This document shows, piece by piece, positions 26,980-38,340 of a stretch of 64,000 bases of DNA (position 1 is its first letter; each line of letters opens with the position of its first letter). The stretch spans positions 4,831,677 through 4,895,676 of the forward strand of contig JAGGNK010008670.1 of NCBI GenBank assembly GCA_017590115.1. Reading direction: 5' to 3'. Under the pieces are notes generated by a model. That model saw nothing but the letters and a program-made list of their open reading frames with translations. It was not told where the DNA came from and did not search any database. This stretch comes from Montifringilla adamsi. Its lineage: Eukaryota; Chordata; Aves; Passeriformes; Passeridae. The position numbers were made by a program, and so were the translations under genes.

Positions 26980-27829
26980 AGCTATGCTGAGGCATGTGGA
27001 GGACAGGGAACACGATTAGACACGGCCAGCACAGCTCCACCAAGGGCAAGTCTTGCCTGCCTGATCTCGTGGATTGCTGTGATGGAGTAACTACACCCAT
27101 GGACAAGGGAAGAGCTGCAGGTGCCATCTGTCTGGGCTTTGGGAAGGCCTTTGATGTGGTTCCCACAACAACCTAAATGAGACAGAGGAATTTGATGGGA
27201 GGATTGCTGGGTTGGATGGCTGAATCCAGAGGGTTCAGTTTCATCAGTGTCTGCATGGGGATGTGGGTCAGTGATGTGTGGTGTTCCTCAGATCTCTATT
27301 GGGCCCAGCACTGTTTAATACTCTCACCACTGACACTGACAGGGGGATTGAGTCCATACTCATCAAGATGCAGGTGACACCAAGCTGAGTGGTGTGGTTG
27401 GCACACCTGAGGGGCAGGATCCCATCCAGAGGGACCTGGGCAAGCTCCAGGAGCAGGTCTGTGTGAAACTCATGCAGTTTAACAAGGCAAGGTGCTGCAC
27501 CTAGGTCAGGGCAATCCCTGGTATCAATACAGGATGGGGGATGAAGGGATTGAGAGAAGCCTCACAGAGAAGGACCTGTGGGTACAGTAGGATGAAAAGC
27601 TGCATGTGAGCTGTCAGTGTACACTTTCACCCAAGATGTAAAGAAATTCTTTAGAGTGAGGGTGGTGAGGCACTGACACAGGCTGCCCAGAGAAGCTGTG
27701 GCTGCCTCATCCCTGGAAACATTCAAGACCAGGATGGATGGGTCTCTCAGCTACCTGTTCTAGTGGAAGATGTCCCTGTTCATTGCATACGTGACCTCTA
27801 AAGGCCCCTACCAACACAAACCACTCTGA
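26980..27829 (+). mobile_element. CR1 LINE copy with dead reverse transcriptase and internal deletion
   Basis: The part 26990-27630 corresponds to the CR1 ORF2 reverse transcriptase. A frame gives AICLGFGKAFDVVP at 27120-27161, matching the RT motif A region (D-F-S-K-A-F-D). The catalytic F-A-D-D-T-K-L box is recognisable near 27365-27390 but reads D-A-G-D-T-K, with an essential aspartate lost. After about 27635 the sequence jumps to the CR1 3' end (aagaaattctttagagtgag at 27641-27660, then the hallmark tail up to 27829), so the ORF2 C-terminal part is missing. Several stops and frameshifts make it a fossil. Confidence 0.9.
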
Positions 27830-30800
27830 TTCCCCAGTAGTAAAAAAAACCAAAAAAAACACCTGCAAAGAGCCCTAAAAAGGTAGGGTGTGTATAATAA
27901 CAACAAAAGATACAATTATCTAACATGATTTTTATAATATCCCACTTAATGACCCAAAACGGTAAAAATGAAGTCTGTATGTATTGAAGTAATTTTCAGA
28001 TTAATTCAGAGAGAAGTAAATACAATTTGGGTCATGTTGCTTTTCATGACCCTAAAACCCCATTCAAATAAGCACTATGGATTTTAAAGATCTACCATGT
28101 CTTTGTTGATGTATTATTGATCGTGGTTAGTCAGCAGTTCAGCTCTTGTTGTTCAAGACTGCCCAAGGCACTAAGATCACTTGTTAGCAGATTATATTGC
28201 TCAGGTACTTTCTCTGCTAGGTTTATTATCTTTTTTAAGGTATTTTTGTTCCTAAAAATTATGAACTGCCTTCCTGTTTAATTTTAACCAATGATTTTGT
28301 GCAAATATGCTGCTGATACTTGTGAGGAAATACCTTTGTCCTTTTTTTTAGACACATCGAACTTTTATTACCTGTGTAGGTTAAATTTCACATGCTTTAC
28401 AACTGAATTGATAGGAAACATAGTGGACAGAGGTCTATGTGATTAATACGGCAAATTTCCCATCTTGAATAAGTGTTGTGAGTGCAGCTCCTGAGACTGC
28501 TGCAAAAGCGATCATGTATTTGGTTGGTTTTAGGGGTATTTTCCATCTGGAATGCTTGTGTAAATCTAAAAAGAAGAAAATAGGGTCTTGGAAAGCTTTG
28601 GTGATTTCTGGTGGTTTTTTTTTTTTTTTTGGGTTTTTTTTTGTGTTTTGTTGGTTTTTTTTTTTTTTTGCATTTTTTGGTTTTGTTCTGGTTTTTGGGG
28701 TTTTTTGTGGTTTTTTTTTTTACATTTTGATTTGTTGGTTTTCTTTGAGTTTCTGATTTTGGTATATTGGCTGACAGTTTGCTGCTTATAACTTCACAGC
28801 TGTTGGCTTGTGGAGGTTGTTTTTTTGATCAAAATATTCTCTTTTAATGAGGCTGTGTGATCCCTATTCTATTGTTGTTGTACTAATTAACTTTCTGAGT
28901 GTTTTGAGCATTTTTCAGGGATGTCATTTGGGCTTCTCTTCTAAAAAACCCCTATTATTTTAATAAGTGAAACTGCATGTACTGAAGTTACTCAACTCTT
29001 ATGCAGAATTAAACCAGGCAGTTGTTATTATTTGAGTTACTAACTCTAGGGGTAAATACAGCCCCTGAAATGTTGGCAGCCCCAGTACCTGCTTGTGCTA
29101 GTAAACAATAGGTGCAAGTAGCAAAGCAGTGGGTAGACAATCTGTGATAATATATGCAGTAGTCTTCTTTTTCTTTTATAAATCACAATTTAAGTGCTTG
29201 GATAACGTGGTATCTCAGCAACAACTTGACAAGAGACATATAATACACTCTCAGAGAATAGAAAAAACATCATTTGTCACCAATAAAGGTGTTTAGCATT
29301 CTGATCTTCCCAACATAAATTAATTTGCAGTTATTCTCGCAGTGTTTTTACATATGTATTTTGCATTTGCATCAAACTACTTCCAGTCCTTAGGAGCACT
29401 TTCTGCTTTTCTGAGTATTAGCTGTTCAGAATGTGGGTACAGGTTAATGTACTGCATGCCTTAGGATCAGCTCTAGTTTCTCTGTTACACAGTGCATTTA
29501 GTCTTCAGGGGATTAAACATGTTCTTCATGAATAAAAATGAATATTTATTAAATGTTGTATCAGGATATACTTATTCATACAGAAAATTCAATATATTAC
29601 TTGAATGGTGTACAGGAATCTGAAGAAAACTTGGGGAAGCTTTTTATTCCAGTAGAAATTTTGTGTATTTATGTATTTTTTTTTTACTGTTTTAAGACTT
29701 GGGTGTGTACTTTGAAAACGGGTTTAAGAAAAACAGATTTCTAAGTAGTCATCTTTTTCAGCTGGTGACAGATTTAGAAGATAAAGAGCTGCAGACTTAG
29801 TTCCCAAATGTACCTTGGCACATGTGACAGATAAAGCTGCAGAACCAGGCAATTGTTTCAGTCTGGTAGATGATTGCAACTTTGCAAAGAACAACTTTTT
29901 AGGAAAAAAACCTCAAACATGAAAGCAAAGTAAATGTTTGCTGTCTTTAGTATTCATGGGCTGTACAATACGATTGATCGTTACTGAGTATTGTTTCTAA
30001 AGCTTTGTGAAGATAAAAAATGCTAGGTCTAGTGGTTTGATAAAAAAATTTAAACATTTACCACAAAAATGCTATTGTTTTCTCACATCCGTAGCAGTAT
30101 TTATGACTGCATTGTGTTTTAAGGGCCGGGGAGGGGAGGAAAGAGAATGAAAAAATAAAAAAAATAGTTCAAGGCCCAGACCCTTCTTTGCTGAGTTCTT
30201 ACATATGTTTTTGACACTTAAAACAAAGGATGGCAATAGGGGATGTATTTCAAAACAAGCACAGAGACTGACTCTATTAAAGCCATACCTGCTGTTAGTC
30301 TCAATAGTACTTCTGGTGGAATATTTTTAGTTTGATTCTATGCCAATTTACTTGTATTATTTTCAAACTGTGTAACCAATGTTTCAGCAGACCATCATGA
30401 ATCGACATATTCCTTTTTAATTATAACCCCTTTTAAGTTTCGAGGTGTTTACATTGATTGTGTAGCCTTGTGAAATCAGCAGCAGCACCACAGCTCAGCT
30501 TCGAGGGTAACCAGCAGCAGCTGTAATAAACACACTCTGCAGACAGAAATGGGAACATGCTGGGGGGGGATATATGAATCCTTGTTCAACTGTGACATGC
30601 GCTTATCAAGATGCTTAGAATGAAATAATTTTGCACGTAGAATCCAGTGAAGATGGAGGGGGAAAATGTCTGGTTTTTTGTGCCAGTTGCTCCGTGGCTG
30701 GCCCTCTCCCCCAGGTGCTGAGGTGCAGCAGAAGAGGACAGGGGTAGTCAGTTTAATCACTGCGGTTTGTTCACCTGACACCTCAGCAATTATAGAATAT

Positions 30801-31626
30801 AATCCTGGCTGAGGGACATTTGCCTCTTGCTGCATGGTTTGTGTTAACAGATGTAAACTTGCTGCAGACTAGGCCAGGCAGGCCTCTCGTAGCTCAAGGC
30901 AGGAGGCATTGCTGTCCCAAGCACCAGGCCTGTAGCAGCTTGAAGTCTAGAACTGGCAAGGGAAACCGAATAACCACTGTAAAATCATCCCAGCTCAGGT
31001 ACAACACACATTTCCCTTCTTTGTCTCATGTCTTGCTTAACTATGAAGGTAAAAGGGCTGCTGGAAGGTTTCTTTTGGGGTACTGCCTTTGCTGTTTCTA
31101 CAGGGGCAAGCCAGCAAGGAAACAAAACCATTGAATGAGGTTAATGACACTTGTGAAAGCATTGCTAGGGAATGGATGTGACTGTGGAATGCACAGGGGA
31201 TGTATGGTACGGTACCCCTCCGTGTCCCATGGGATGCAGTAGGGATTGTGTGGAACACTGGGCCACAGAGCTCCCATCCTCCCATGGCAGAGATGCAACT
31301 GGAATGTCAAAAGTAATAGAAGTATTATGTAAATGAATTATCATAAATTCATCTTATGAGAATTGTTTCTCCATTTTGGTTATGTGGTTCAATAGGAAAG
31401 AGACAATCTTTTGTGGAGTCCTGTGGAGAGCCTGGGATCTGATTCACCCTGCTCCTTTGGACACCTCACTAGTTCCACTTATTTGAGATTTGAATAAACT
31501 TTAGGGGCTGGCCCTTCCAGTTTGAATAGTGAGGGGTGTGAGGTGAGTAGGCTCATGATTTAGGGTTCTTGTTAGGTGCCTAAAGCTAGCCAAGAGCAGA
31601 GCTGAGCAAGCTAAGAATAAACTCCA
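27830..31626. other. Non-coding DNA, no gene recognised
   Basis: Begins with an A/C tract (27842-27862), continues through AT-rich unique sequence, and holds the prominent T/G low-complexity tract at 28608-28735. Open frames of up to 119 codons (30476-30835, minus) show no recognisable family. Confidence 0.6.
28608..28735 (+). repeat. T/G low-complexity tract (128 bp)
   Basis: Poly-T runs of up to about 16 are broken by GG, GGG and G. The sequence is almost free of A and C on this strand, so the two strands differ strongly in composition. Two apparently long plus-strand frames rich in Phe, Trp and Val arise from it and are artefacts. Confidence 0.85.
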
Positions 31627-31744
31627 GAGCTTGGCTTGGGCAACTGCTGGAGCATCAGCCACACTTGGAAACAGCATCAACAGATTGAAGGGGTTTGGCC
31701 TTCAAAACTGCAACAGATTGAAGGAGTTTGGCTTGGGAAAACTG
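31627..31744 (+). repeat. Degenerate 32-bp tandem repeat
   Basis: Two clear adjacent units, 31680-31712 and 31713-31744, share acagattgaagg and gtttggc and end in aaaactg. A third, more diverged unit (gcttggcttgggcaactg at 31629-31646) lies about 50 bases upstream. The repeat ends about 55 bases before the decayed LINE and may belong to its upstream part. Confidence 0.6.
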
Positions 31745-31799
31745 TAGGAACAGGAGCAGCAGTTTGTGAGACAGCCTGGCTTATGCAAATGTAGAAATG

Positions 31800-32233
31800 G
31801 CAGCAGCAGGTTCTGATGGGATGTGTTGCTGGGGTATCTCCAAAAATTTTTAAACTGGCTGCTCATGTAATACCAGGGCCTTACCACCTATATGCTCAAT
31901 TTATCACTGCATCTTGGAACTTCTCCATCAGAGTAGTAGAAAGCAAATGTTATCCTGCCATATAAGAGGGAGAGAAAGCAAACCCACTCAGCTTATTATT
32001 TACAGACCTATCTTACTGCTTCCAACTCTATCCATAATAGATAATGAATAAATTGGTTCACAAGCAACTGTTTAAGTACTTGGAGTTAAACAACATACTG
32101 AATGATGCTCAGTCTGGATTTCATTCTCATTATTTCACTGTCATTGCACTAAGAAATTGTTGGAGATGTTTTCTCAGACATGGATCAAAGTCTGTTTTTA
32201 GGTGCAGCATTTATTCCTCAAAGTCCCTTTTGA
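31800..32233 (+). mobile_element. Decayed reverse transcriptase of an old LINE (L2/CR1 superfamily, not young CR1)
   Basis: Successive plus-strand frames together give the N-terminal half of a non-LTR reverse transcriptase in the right order: GSDG (31809-31820), VSPKIFKLAAHVI with following GP (31834-31878), VILPYK (31949-31966), YRPILLLPTLS (32001-32033), then KLVHKQLFKYLELNNILNDA and QSGF with an altered HST box (32050-32139), and DMDQSLFLGAAF (32177-32212), where the motif A aspartates are gone. In known families these correspond to the IYKKGD, NYRPISLL, QSGFR..HST and FLDLSKAFD blocks. At least five frame changes separate them. The wording resembles L2-like rather than avian CR1 ORF2, so it is probably much older than the neighbouring CR1 copies. 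Confidence 0.78.
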
Positions 32234-35200
32234 CCTGACCTGCCTTTTCCACATGCACAAATTCATTTGAAATCAGCTCAACTAATAGTAGTAGACAATT
32301 GTTTTCAGTAACTTTTTCCTCCCAGGACCCAGATAGATTGCATTAGCAATGAACAGTCACGTATGCAATATAATACTGAGAAGTCTTGTAGCTGGGTACC
32401 ATATTGGCCATTACATGTTCATTAAAAGCTGTTGTGCATGTTAATGGGAAGATACATTTCTTCATGGTTAAAACACATGGAGTGGAGCCAAATCTCTATT
32501 AAAGTTGAAAGCAAGTCTGAAATCAGAACCTTCTCTTACCAACATCATCTTGTCTTTTTTTTTCCTCATATGTTTCTGGACATAGATAGACACAGATATC
32601 CAGGAACAGCATCAGTGGAGTTATGCTGTAGAAAGCAAAAAATCTAGGAGGAAGGAGAAATTTTAGTGAGAATGAGGTGCTCTAGTACACCCATGGAATT
32701 TCTTGTACTCACCAGGATGTTAAAAGAATATTTAAACACCAAATATGCCAAACAGTTTTGCCACAAGAAAAATGTGTAGTATTGTCTTTGTATGATCAGG
32801 AGTATATAACTCATAGCATAAAACAGAGGCTTGACTTGTGCTGCTCATTGTTGAGCCATTAACAAGAAGCTTATTGAAGTTGGATCGTATTCAATAAGAC
32901 TTCATCACAGCTCCTTAGGTCTAGTCTTAGTTTAAAGAAATTCTGGGTTTAGTATGACTCAGGTAGGCTGTGTGGCAAAAATTGAAATACATTTGTACAA
33001 TTGAAGTACAGCTAGTGGGCTGAAGATTCAGGTAGTATTCCTGGTTTTGCCAAAACCTTGATAAGCTGTTTTCCTCTCTTTCTTTTTTCCCCCTCTTTTA
33101 TTTATTTTTTTTTCAATGAGCATTACAGGTTTATGAAACATTATTTAAATAATGTTAGACACTTAGACGACTATTTGACATTGTCTGGCTGAATGCTGTT
33201 GTGGGAACCCAGTGGATGGGTAGCAGGAAGGGTGGAAATAGCTGGAATTCAGCCTATGTGTATTTATCCATGATTTCTGAGATGAAGAATGGACATTGCT
33301 AAGTCACAACTCTCACTTGGTATTTAGATGCATATACATATAGGATTAATTCTAAGGATTAGGAATTCTGATCAAAAGTTTAAAAAAACCTCTTAAAATG
33401 TGTTGCATTTCCTTTTTCTCCCTTTCCTTCACACACATCTGTCAAATAAGATGCAGATGCACTGCCATTAGACTTAATTTCTAACTCTCAAAAAAAAAAA
33501 AAGGCTATGATTGCAGTGCAGAAAATTTGGAGAAGGGAAAAAAAATGCCCTTGCAGATCCTTTAACTTGTGTTTGTACATCCTCTGACTTCCTTAGGTCC
33601 AGACTCAGGGTAAGTCAGTGGCTGTAAAGGGCATGGGAGGAATCCATCTCCCCTCCTTCTGGACAGAACAACTGATTGTGTGCCAAGAAGCAAATTAATT
33701 CTTCTAATACAAGGCAACAACAAATTATGGTTTCCAGCCACAGAAGGTAGAAGTGAAGGGAAAAGTATGTCTCTGAAGAACAATGTTTCTTGGGACTGTG
33801 ATTATATTTGGTTTCTGGGGGCTGTTCCTGCCAGTGAAACAGAGTCCTCCCTCTCCAGGGCTGGTGTATGGGGTTGCAACTGAGCCATAAAGAGATCAGG
33901 CTGCTGCAGCAGAGCCACATGTCACAGCAGAAGCTTTACTTGAAGAAAATATCCAGGACCAGTCTCTGTGCTTAAATAATCTGAACTCCTTTTGTTTAGT
34001 TTTGTTCTGTTTTCATATTTAGGGAGGGGTGTGGGGTTTTTGTTGTTGTTGATTTTATTTTACTCCCCCAAAGAACAGACATATAATTGTTTTCAGTTTA
34101 TTTGTGACCTGAATTTGGGTAGGAGTCCATGTGTGTACATACCTGAAGAAGTAAAAGGGTCACATTTGAATAGTAGAGGACAGGGGGCTTGTAAATTCTT
34201 TATTTTGCTGATGGAAAGCAGTAGTACCAGGTGTGTCAGTTTAAAATAAAAATGGAGATGTCTGTGGTCTGTTGTCCCTTATGGACTGTGGTGACACTGA
34301 AAGGACAAAATCAAGAGGGTTTTGGGGTTTTTTTTATCTTCATTTCTCCCCTTTGAATTCTCAGACTAATTCAATAATACCTACATGATTTGTAGGTTTG
34401 TGCTTTCCTCTGTTCTGTCTTTTTTTTTGTGTCTGTCACTGAAATATATAAGCAACTGTAATGGATTTCAGTACAGAATGTGTATCACACCTCTTGCTTT
34501 GTATTTTTATTCAGTGGCCTGTCTGTTTAGGCAACCTGGGAAAGATTCCTTCTTACAGACATCTATATCTGTTTGTTCTCTGAGTCTCCATAATGAACCT
34601 GGTTTTGTGCTATCTAGAATTAATATGAATTGTAAAATAGCTTTGTCAGTTCCTCTTATTTACTTTCCTTGGATTTGTTATATTTTGCCTTTGATGTAAT
34701 AAATTTCATAAGCTTAAACACCTTAAAAGTTCATTTCAGGGAGTTTATCAGCAGAACATGAATATTCTCTATTTTTACCTAAGTTACCCAGTTAGCTGTG
34801 TGATTTATCTTTATGCTTCTGTACTTGCATTCTCTCTCCAGTGCTGAAATGATAGTAGTTCTATATCAGTAATTAATTAATAGTTGAGTGTTCTTATTGA
34901 AGTGTTTGGTTTGTAATTGATTGTGGACTATTTCAGTCATGGATGCAGATGAGATCAAGCACCAAAAAGGTCTTGGTTTTTGTACAAAATCTATTCTGAA
35001 AATTGATTGTTATTCTGAGGAATCCTCATGAAAGGCTTTCCAGCAGGTGAAAAATCTTGTGGAGGTATTTCCTCTCACTCTAGGTGGGCCAGCAGGAAAG
35101 ATGGAATGGAATAATTGGCCAGAAGTCATGCAGAAAAGAATTAAGTGGGCATGCTGTAATTTAAAAATATTTGTTGAGTTACAATTCTCTTTCAGGTAAA

Positions 35201-38091
35201 GAGGTTATTTAAACTTTAGATGTTACAGCCATCATGGATTTCATGCAGGAATTTTTTAGTAATAAAGTGAAGGTTTCTTCTCCATTGGCTGCGGATGAAT
35301 TCTTGTGCATTTCTTTCCATAGCATCCCATGCTTTAAGCAGTGCTGCTTTTCTCTGCTGTCTTCCTTCTTGTTTAAAAAGTCTGGCCAATAAAGAGCATG
35401 AGTTCTCAAAGCAGACTGAAAATATGATAGCAGGGCTTTGCTGGCAGCAAAAAGGAGGAAGATATGGAGAAATGGGAATTGATTGTGAAACAATCCTTTG
35501 TTGGGGAAGTCAAATTCCTCTTCCAGCAGCAGCAAAAGATGGACATCTTATGAAATGCTTTTGTGTCTTAGCCATTTCATGATGAACTGTGAAATATTCT
35601 TTCTCAAGAACAGCACAATTCCACTGAACATTGCGGTGGCTGTAGAGACTGGATTTTGGCTTCAGTACTAGATTTTTTTCCTCATTGTCCATGCCTTTGT
35701 GAGGAGCTCAGTTCTTTTTGCATACAGAAGTTTAAAACCAAGAACAGAAGGTCAAGCAAGTTGTGTTTCAGTGGGTATAAAAGTTGTGTTTCCAGTCTGT
35801 ATTCCCTCAAGAAGACTAGTGCTTGGAGACACATCTGGAATTTTCATATCAAGCTGCTGAAATATAATTCATGACTTCAGGAGATCTATCCAGACTATAT
35901 CTCAATTCTTTGAGGATTAGCCACTCATTAGTATAAAAATAAACAAACTTCTCGATTTGGTAAAGATCCTGGATTTAAGGGGTTTGTGGAATGGATTTTC
36001 AGGAATGATTTCACAGACAATTCAATGCAAGGAGATTCCAAATTTCTGTGCAAACTCCTGTCTCCTGAATACTAGACAAAATATACAAGGGAAAATATTA
36101 AGAGAAAGGGAAAATCCTATTCTGCTTTCTGACTAACATTTTAACTATGTTATTAAAAATGTATGAACTCCCTGAATATAAATCATCTGCTGAAGGAAGG
36201 ATGGCAAGTCAAAGTTCCGACTCTCATCTTCCAATATTTTTTTACATACAAGGTTTATAGGAAGAAGTAAAAACTTTTATTATCCTGAATGAAACAGTTG
36301 AAAACAGCAGGCAAGATTTTTGGGCATATGAAACTCCTTACACAGTTATGAATTGAATGTGATACAGAGAAATGGGCATAGGACTTGGATATTTGTTCAC
36401 CTTCATCTCCAATTGCAGATTTAAAAGGCAGGAAAATTGGCCAAACACATGCAAAGAAAAGGCTTCACCAACGAAGAGGTAATTCCACATGCATGTCTGG
36501 TATCCCTGAAAAGAAGTTGTCTCCCTTGGCTTCTGCTGGCTAGAAAAACACATTACTGCAAGAGCTGACATAATGAAAACATCTTCCTGACATGGTTTCA
36601 ACTTTGTCTTTTGCTGTGAAACATGAGGCAATAGTTGCATGCTCTGATGAGGGGAGACTGGGTATTAATCAGCTTGGGTTGGTGGTTAGCAGCATATGCT
36701 TTCCCTCTGGAACAAAAGCCCTTGGGAGCAGTGTGTCAGGAGAGGCTGTTTCTGGGGCAGGTTTTGAGGTGAGGTTATTTCATGTACAGAATAAAGATTG
36801 AGCCTTAGAAATGCAGCAACTGAAAATGGCTGGATAATGTTTAGTGCTTGAAAATACTTCATAGCACCAAGTATTGAAAAGGTTGGGTGTTTTTCTTGTT
36901 TCTTTCATCTCTGGTGCCATGAATAAAGAGATATATAGAAACAATGGCAGCTTTTTTAGTTTTGCCTTTGACTTCAGTGGAAGGAACATTGGGCCTTTTG
37001 GCAGAGAATAGACTTTAAATCTTGCAACAGACCATATCACAATTACCTTTCCAAATGGAAAAGTACAGCATGGGTACTGTAACAGAAACAGCCATGGATT
37101 GTAGGCTATGCTTTATTTCTTTGATTCCAGATATCAAACAAATTAAAGCTGGCTTTAATGACTCCATCCCCCTTGCTGGTACTTCTATTATAAAGGATAC
37201 GCTTTCCTCTGTTAAGCTCCTGTCAATTACCATTTCTCTTTAAAAATAAAAAAATCAGGGAAAACAGTTGATAGCCCACAAATACATGGCCATTGAATTG
37301 CTGATGTAACTAATGTCAAAGACATCTAAAGCTAAGAATCTATGTTAATCTACTTTTTGATGTGGTTATAGTTGGAATAATAATTTATGTTGACCTGCTT
37401 TCCCCAATGCCTCATATTTATAAAGATTATAAATAAATTGTGGCTGAGCATAGAAGTAAATTAAGTGTTCAGATGCAGTGACTTTTGAATGTATTTATGG
37501 AATTAACTTCCTCTTTGATATACGTGTGCCAATGTTTCACAAACTGTAGGCAGTTCCCCTCCCTACACATTTGTCAGGACATGACCTCCAATCTTGCAAG
37601 TTTATTTTCTTCACAAAATCTTCCTTCCTCATAGCTGCTATGACACCATCCACATAAAGTCTGAAAAAAGTTTTCATCTAGGTTTCCTTCTCTGTAAGGC
37701 CAGAGGGAAAAAAGCAAAGATTTTTTGACCTCCTTGTGATGTGCAGAGTCATTTGCTGGGGGAGCTCATGCTGGTTCCTATTATGCTGGTGAGTTTTGTG
37801 AAGGGGGATATTTTCCATTATACACCAGCTTGATGGCAGTAATATATTTAGCATAAAATCCCTTGACTTTTTTTTCCAGAAGCCAAATTGCAGCAAAACC
37901 AGAACACATAGATGGTGGTAGAATTTTATGAGACTTTACATGCTGTAATGTTTTGCAATACAGGTTACAAAAGGGACAAAGGTAACGAACACATCCCTTC
38001 ATGGACCCATGAGCACTTCTCTCTGAACAGGGGGGCTGCCACTTGCTCTTCCCTCCCTTTAAGGAAAAAGGAGGGAAAAAGAGGGTCTTGC
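32234..38091. other. Non-coding DNA, no gene recognised
   Basis: The first 100 bases may still be LINE remnant. A pyrimidine tract lies at 33071-33114 and an A run at 33490-33502. All frames (up to 108 codons) lack recognisable motifs or plausible splice borders. Confidence 0.55.
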
Positions 38092-38340
38092 TATGGGACA
38101 ACAGGTTTTAATCTGAAGGAAAATCATTTCAGATTAGGTAGAAAGAAATTTTTTACCATGGTGAAACACCACAACTGGTTTCTCAGAGAGGCTGGGGCTG
38201 CTGCATCCCTGGAAATGTCCGAGGCCAGATTGGCTGAGGTTTGGAGCAACCTGGCATGGTGGAAGGTGTCCCTGCCCATGGCAGGGGTTTGGACTGGATG
38301 ACTTTTAAATGTCCCTTCCAACTCACCCTGTTCTATTTTA
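38092..38340 (+). mobile_element. CR1 LINE fragment, 3' end
   Basis: Recognised from tcagattaggtagaaagaaa near 38129, then gcatccctggaaatgtccga near 38202, and gagcaacctggcatggtgga followed by ggtgtccctgcccatggcag at 38243-38285. The terminal ttccaactcaccctgttcta matches the CR1 end with the octamer tail lost. It is 5' truncated, non-coding, in plus orientation. Confidence 0.92.

Noticed and set aside
28478..28791. Phe/Trp/Val-rich plus-strand frames resembling a membrane protein
   Set aside because: They are translations of the T/G low-complexity tract.
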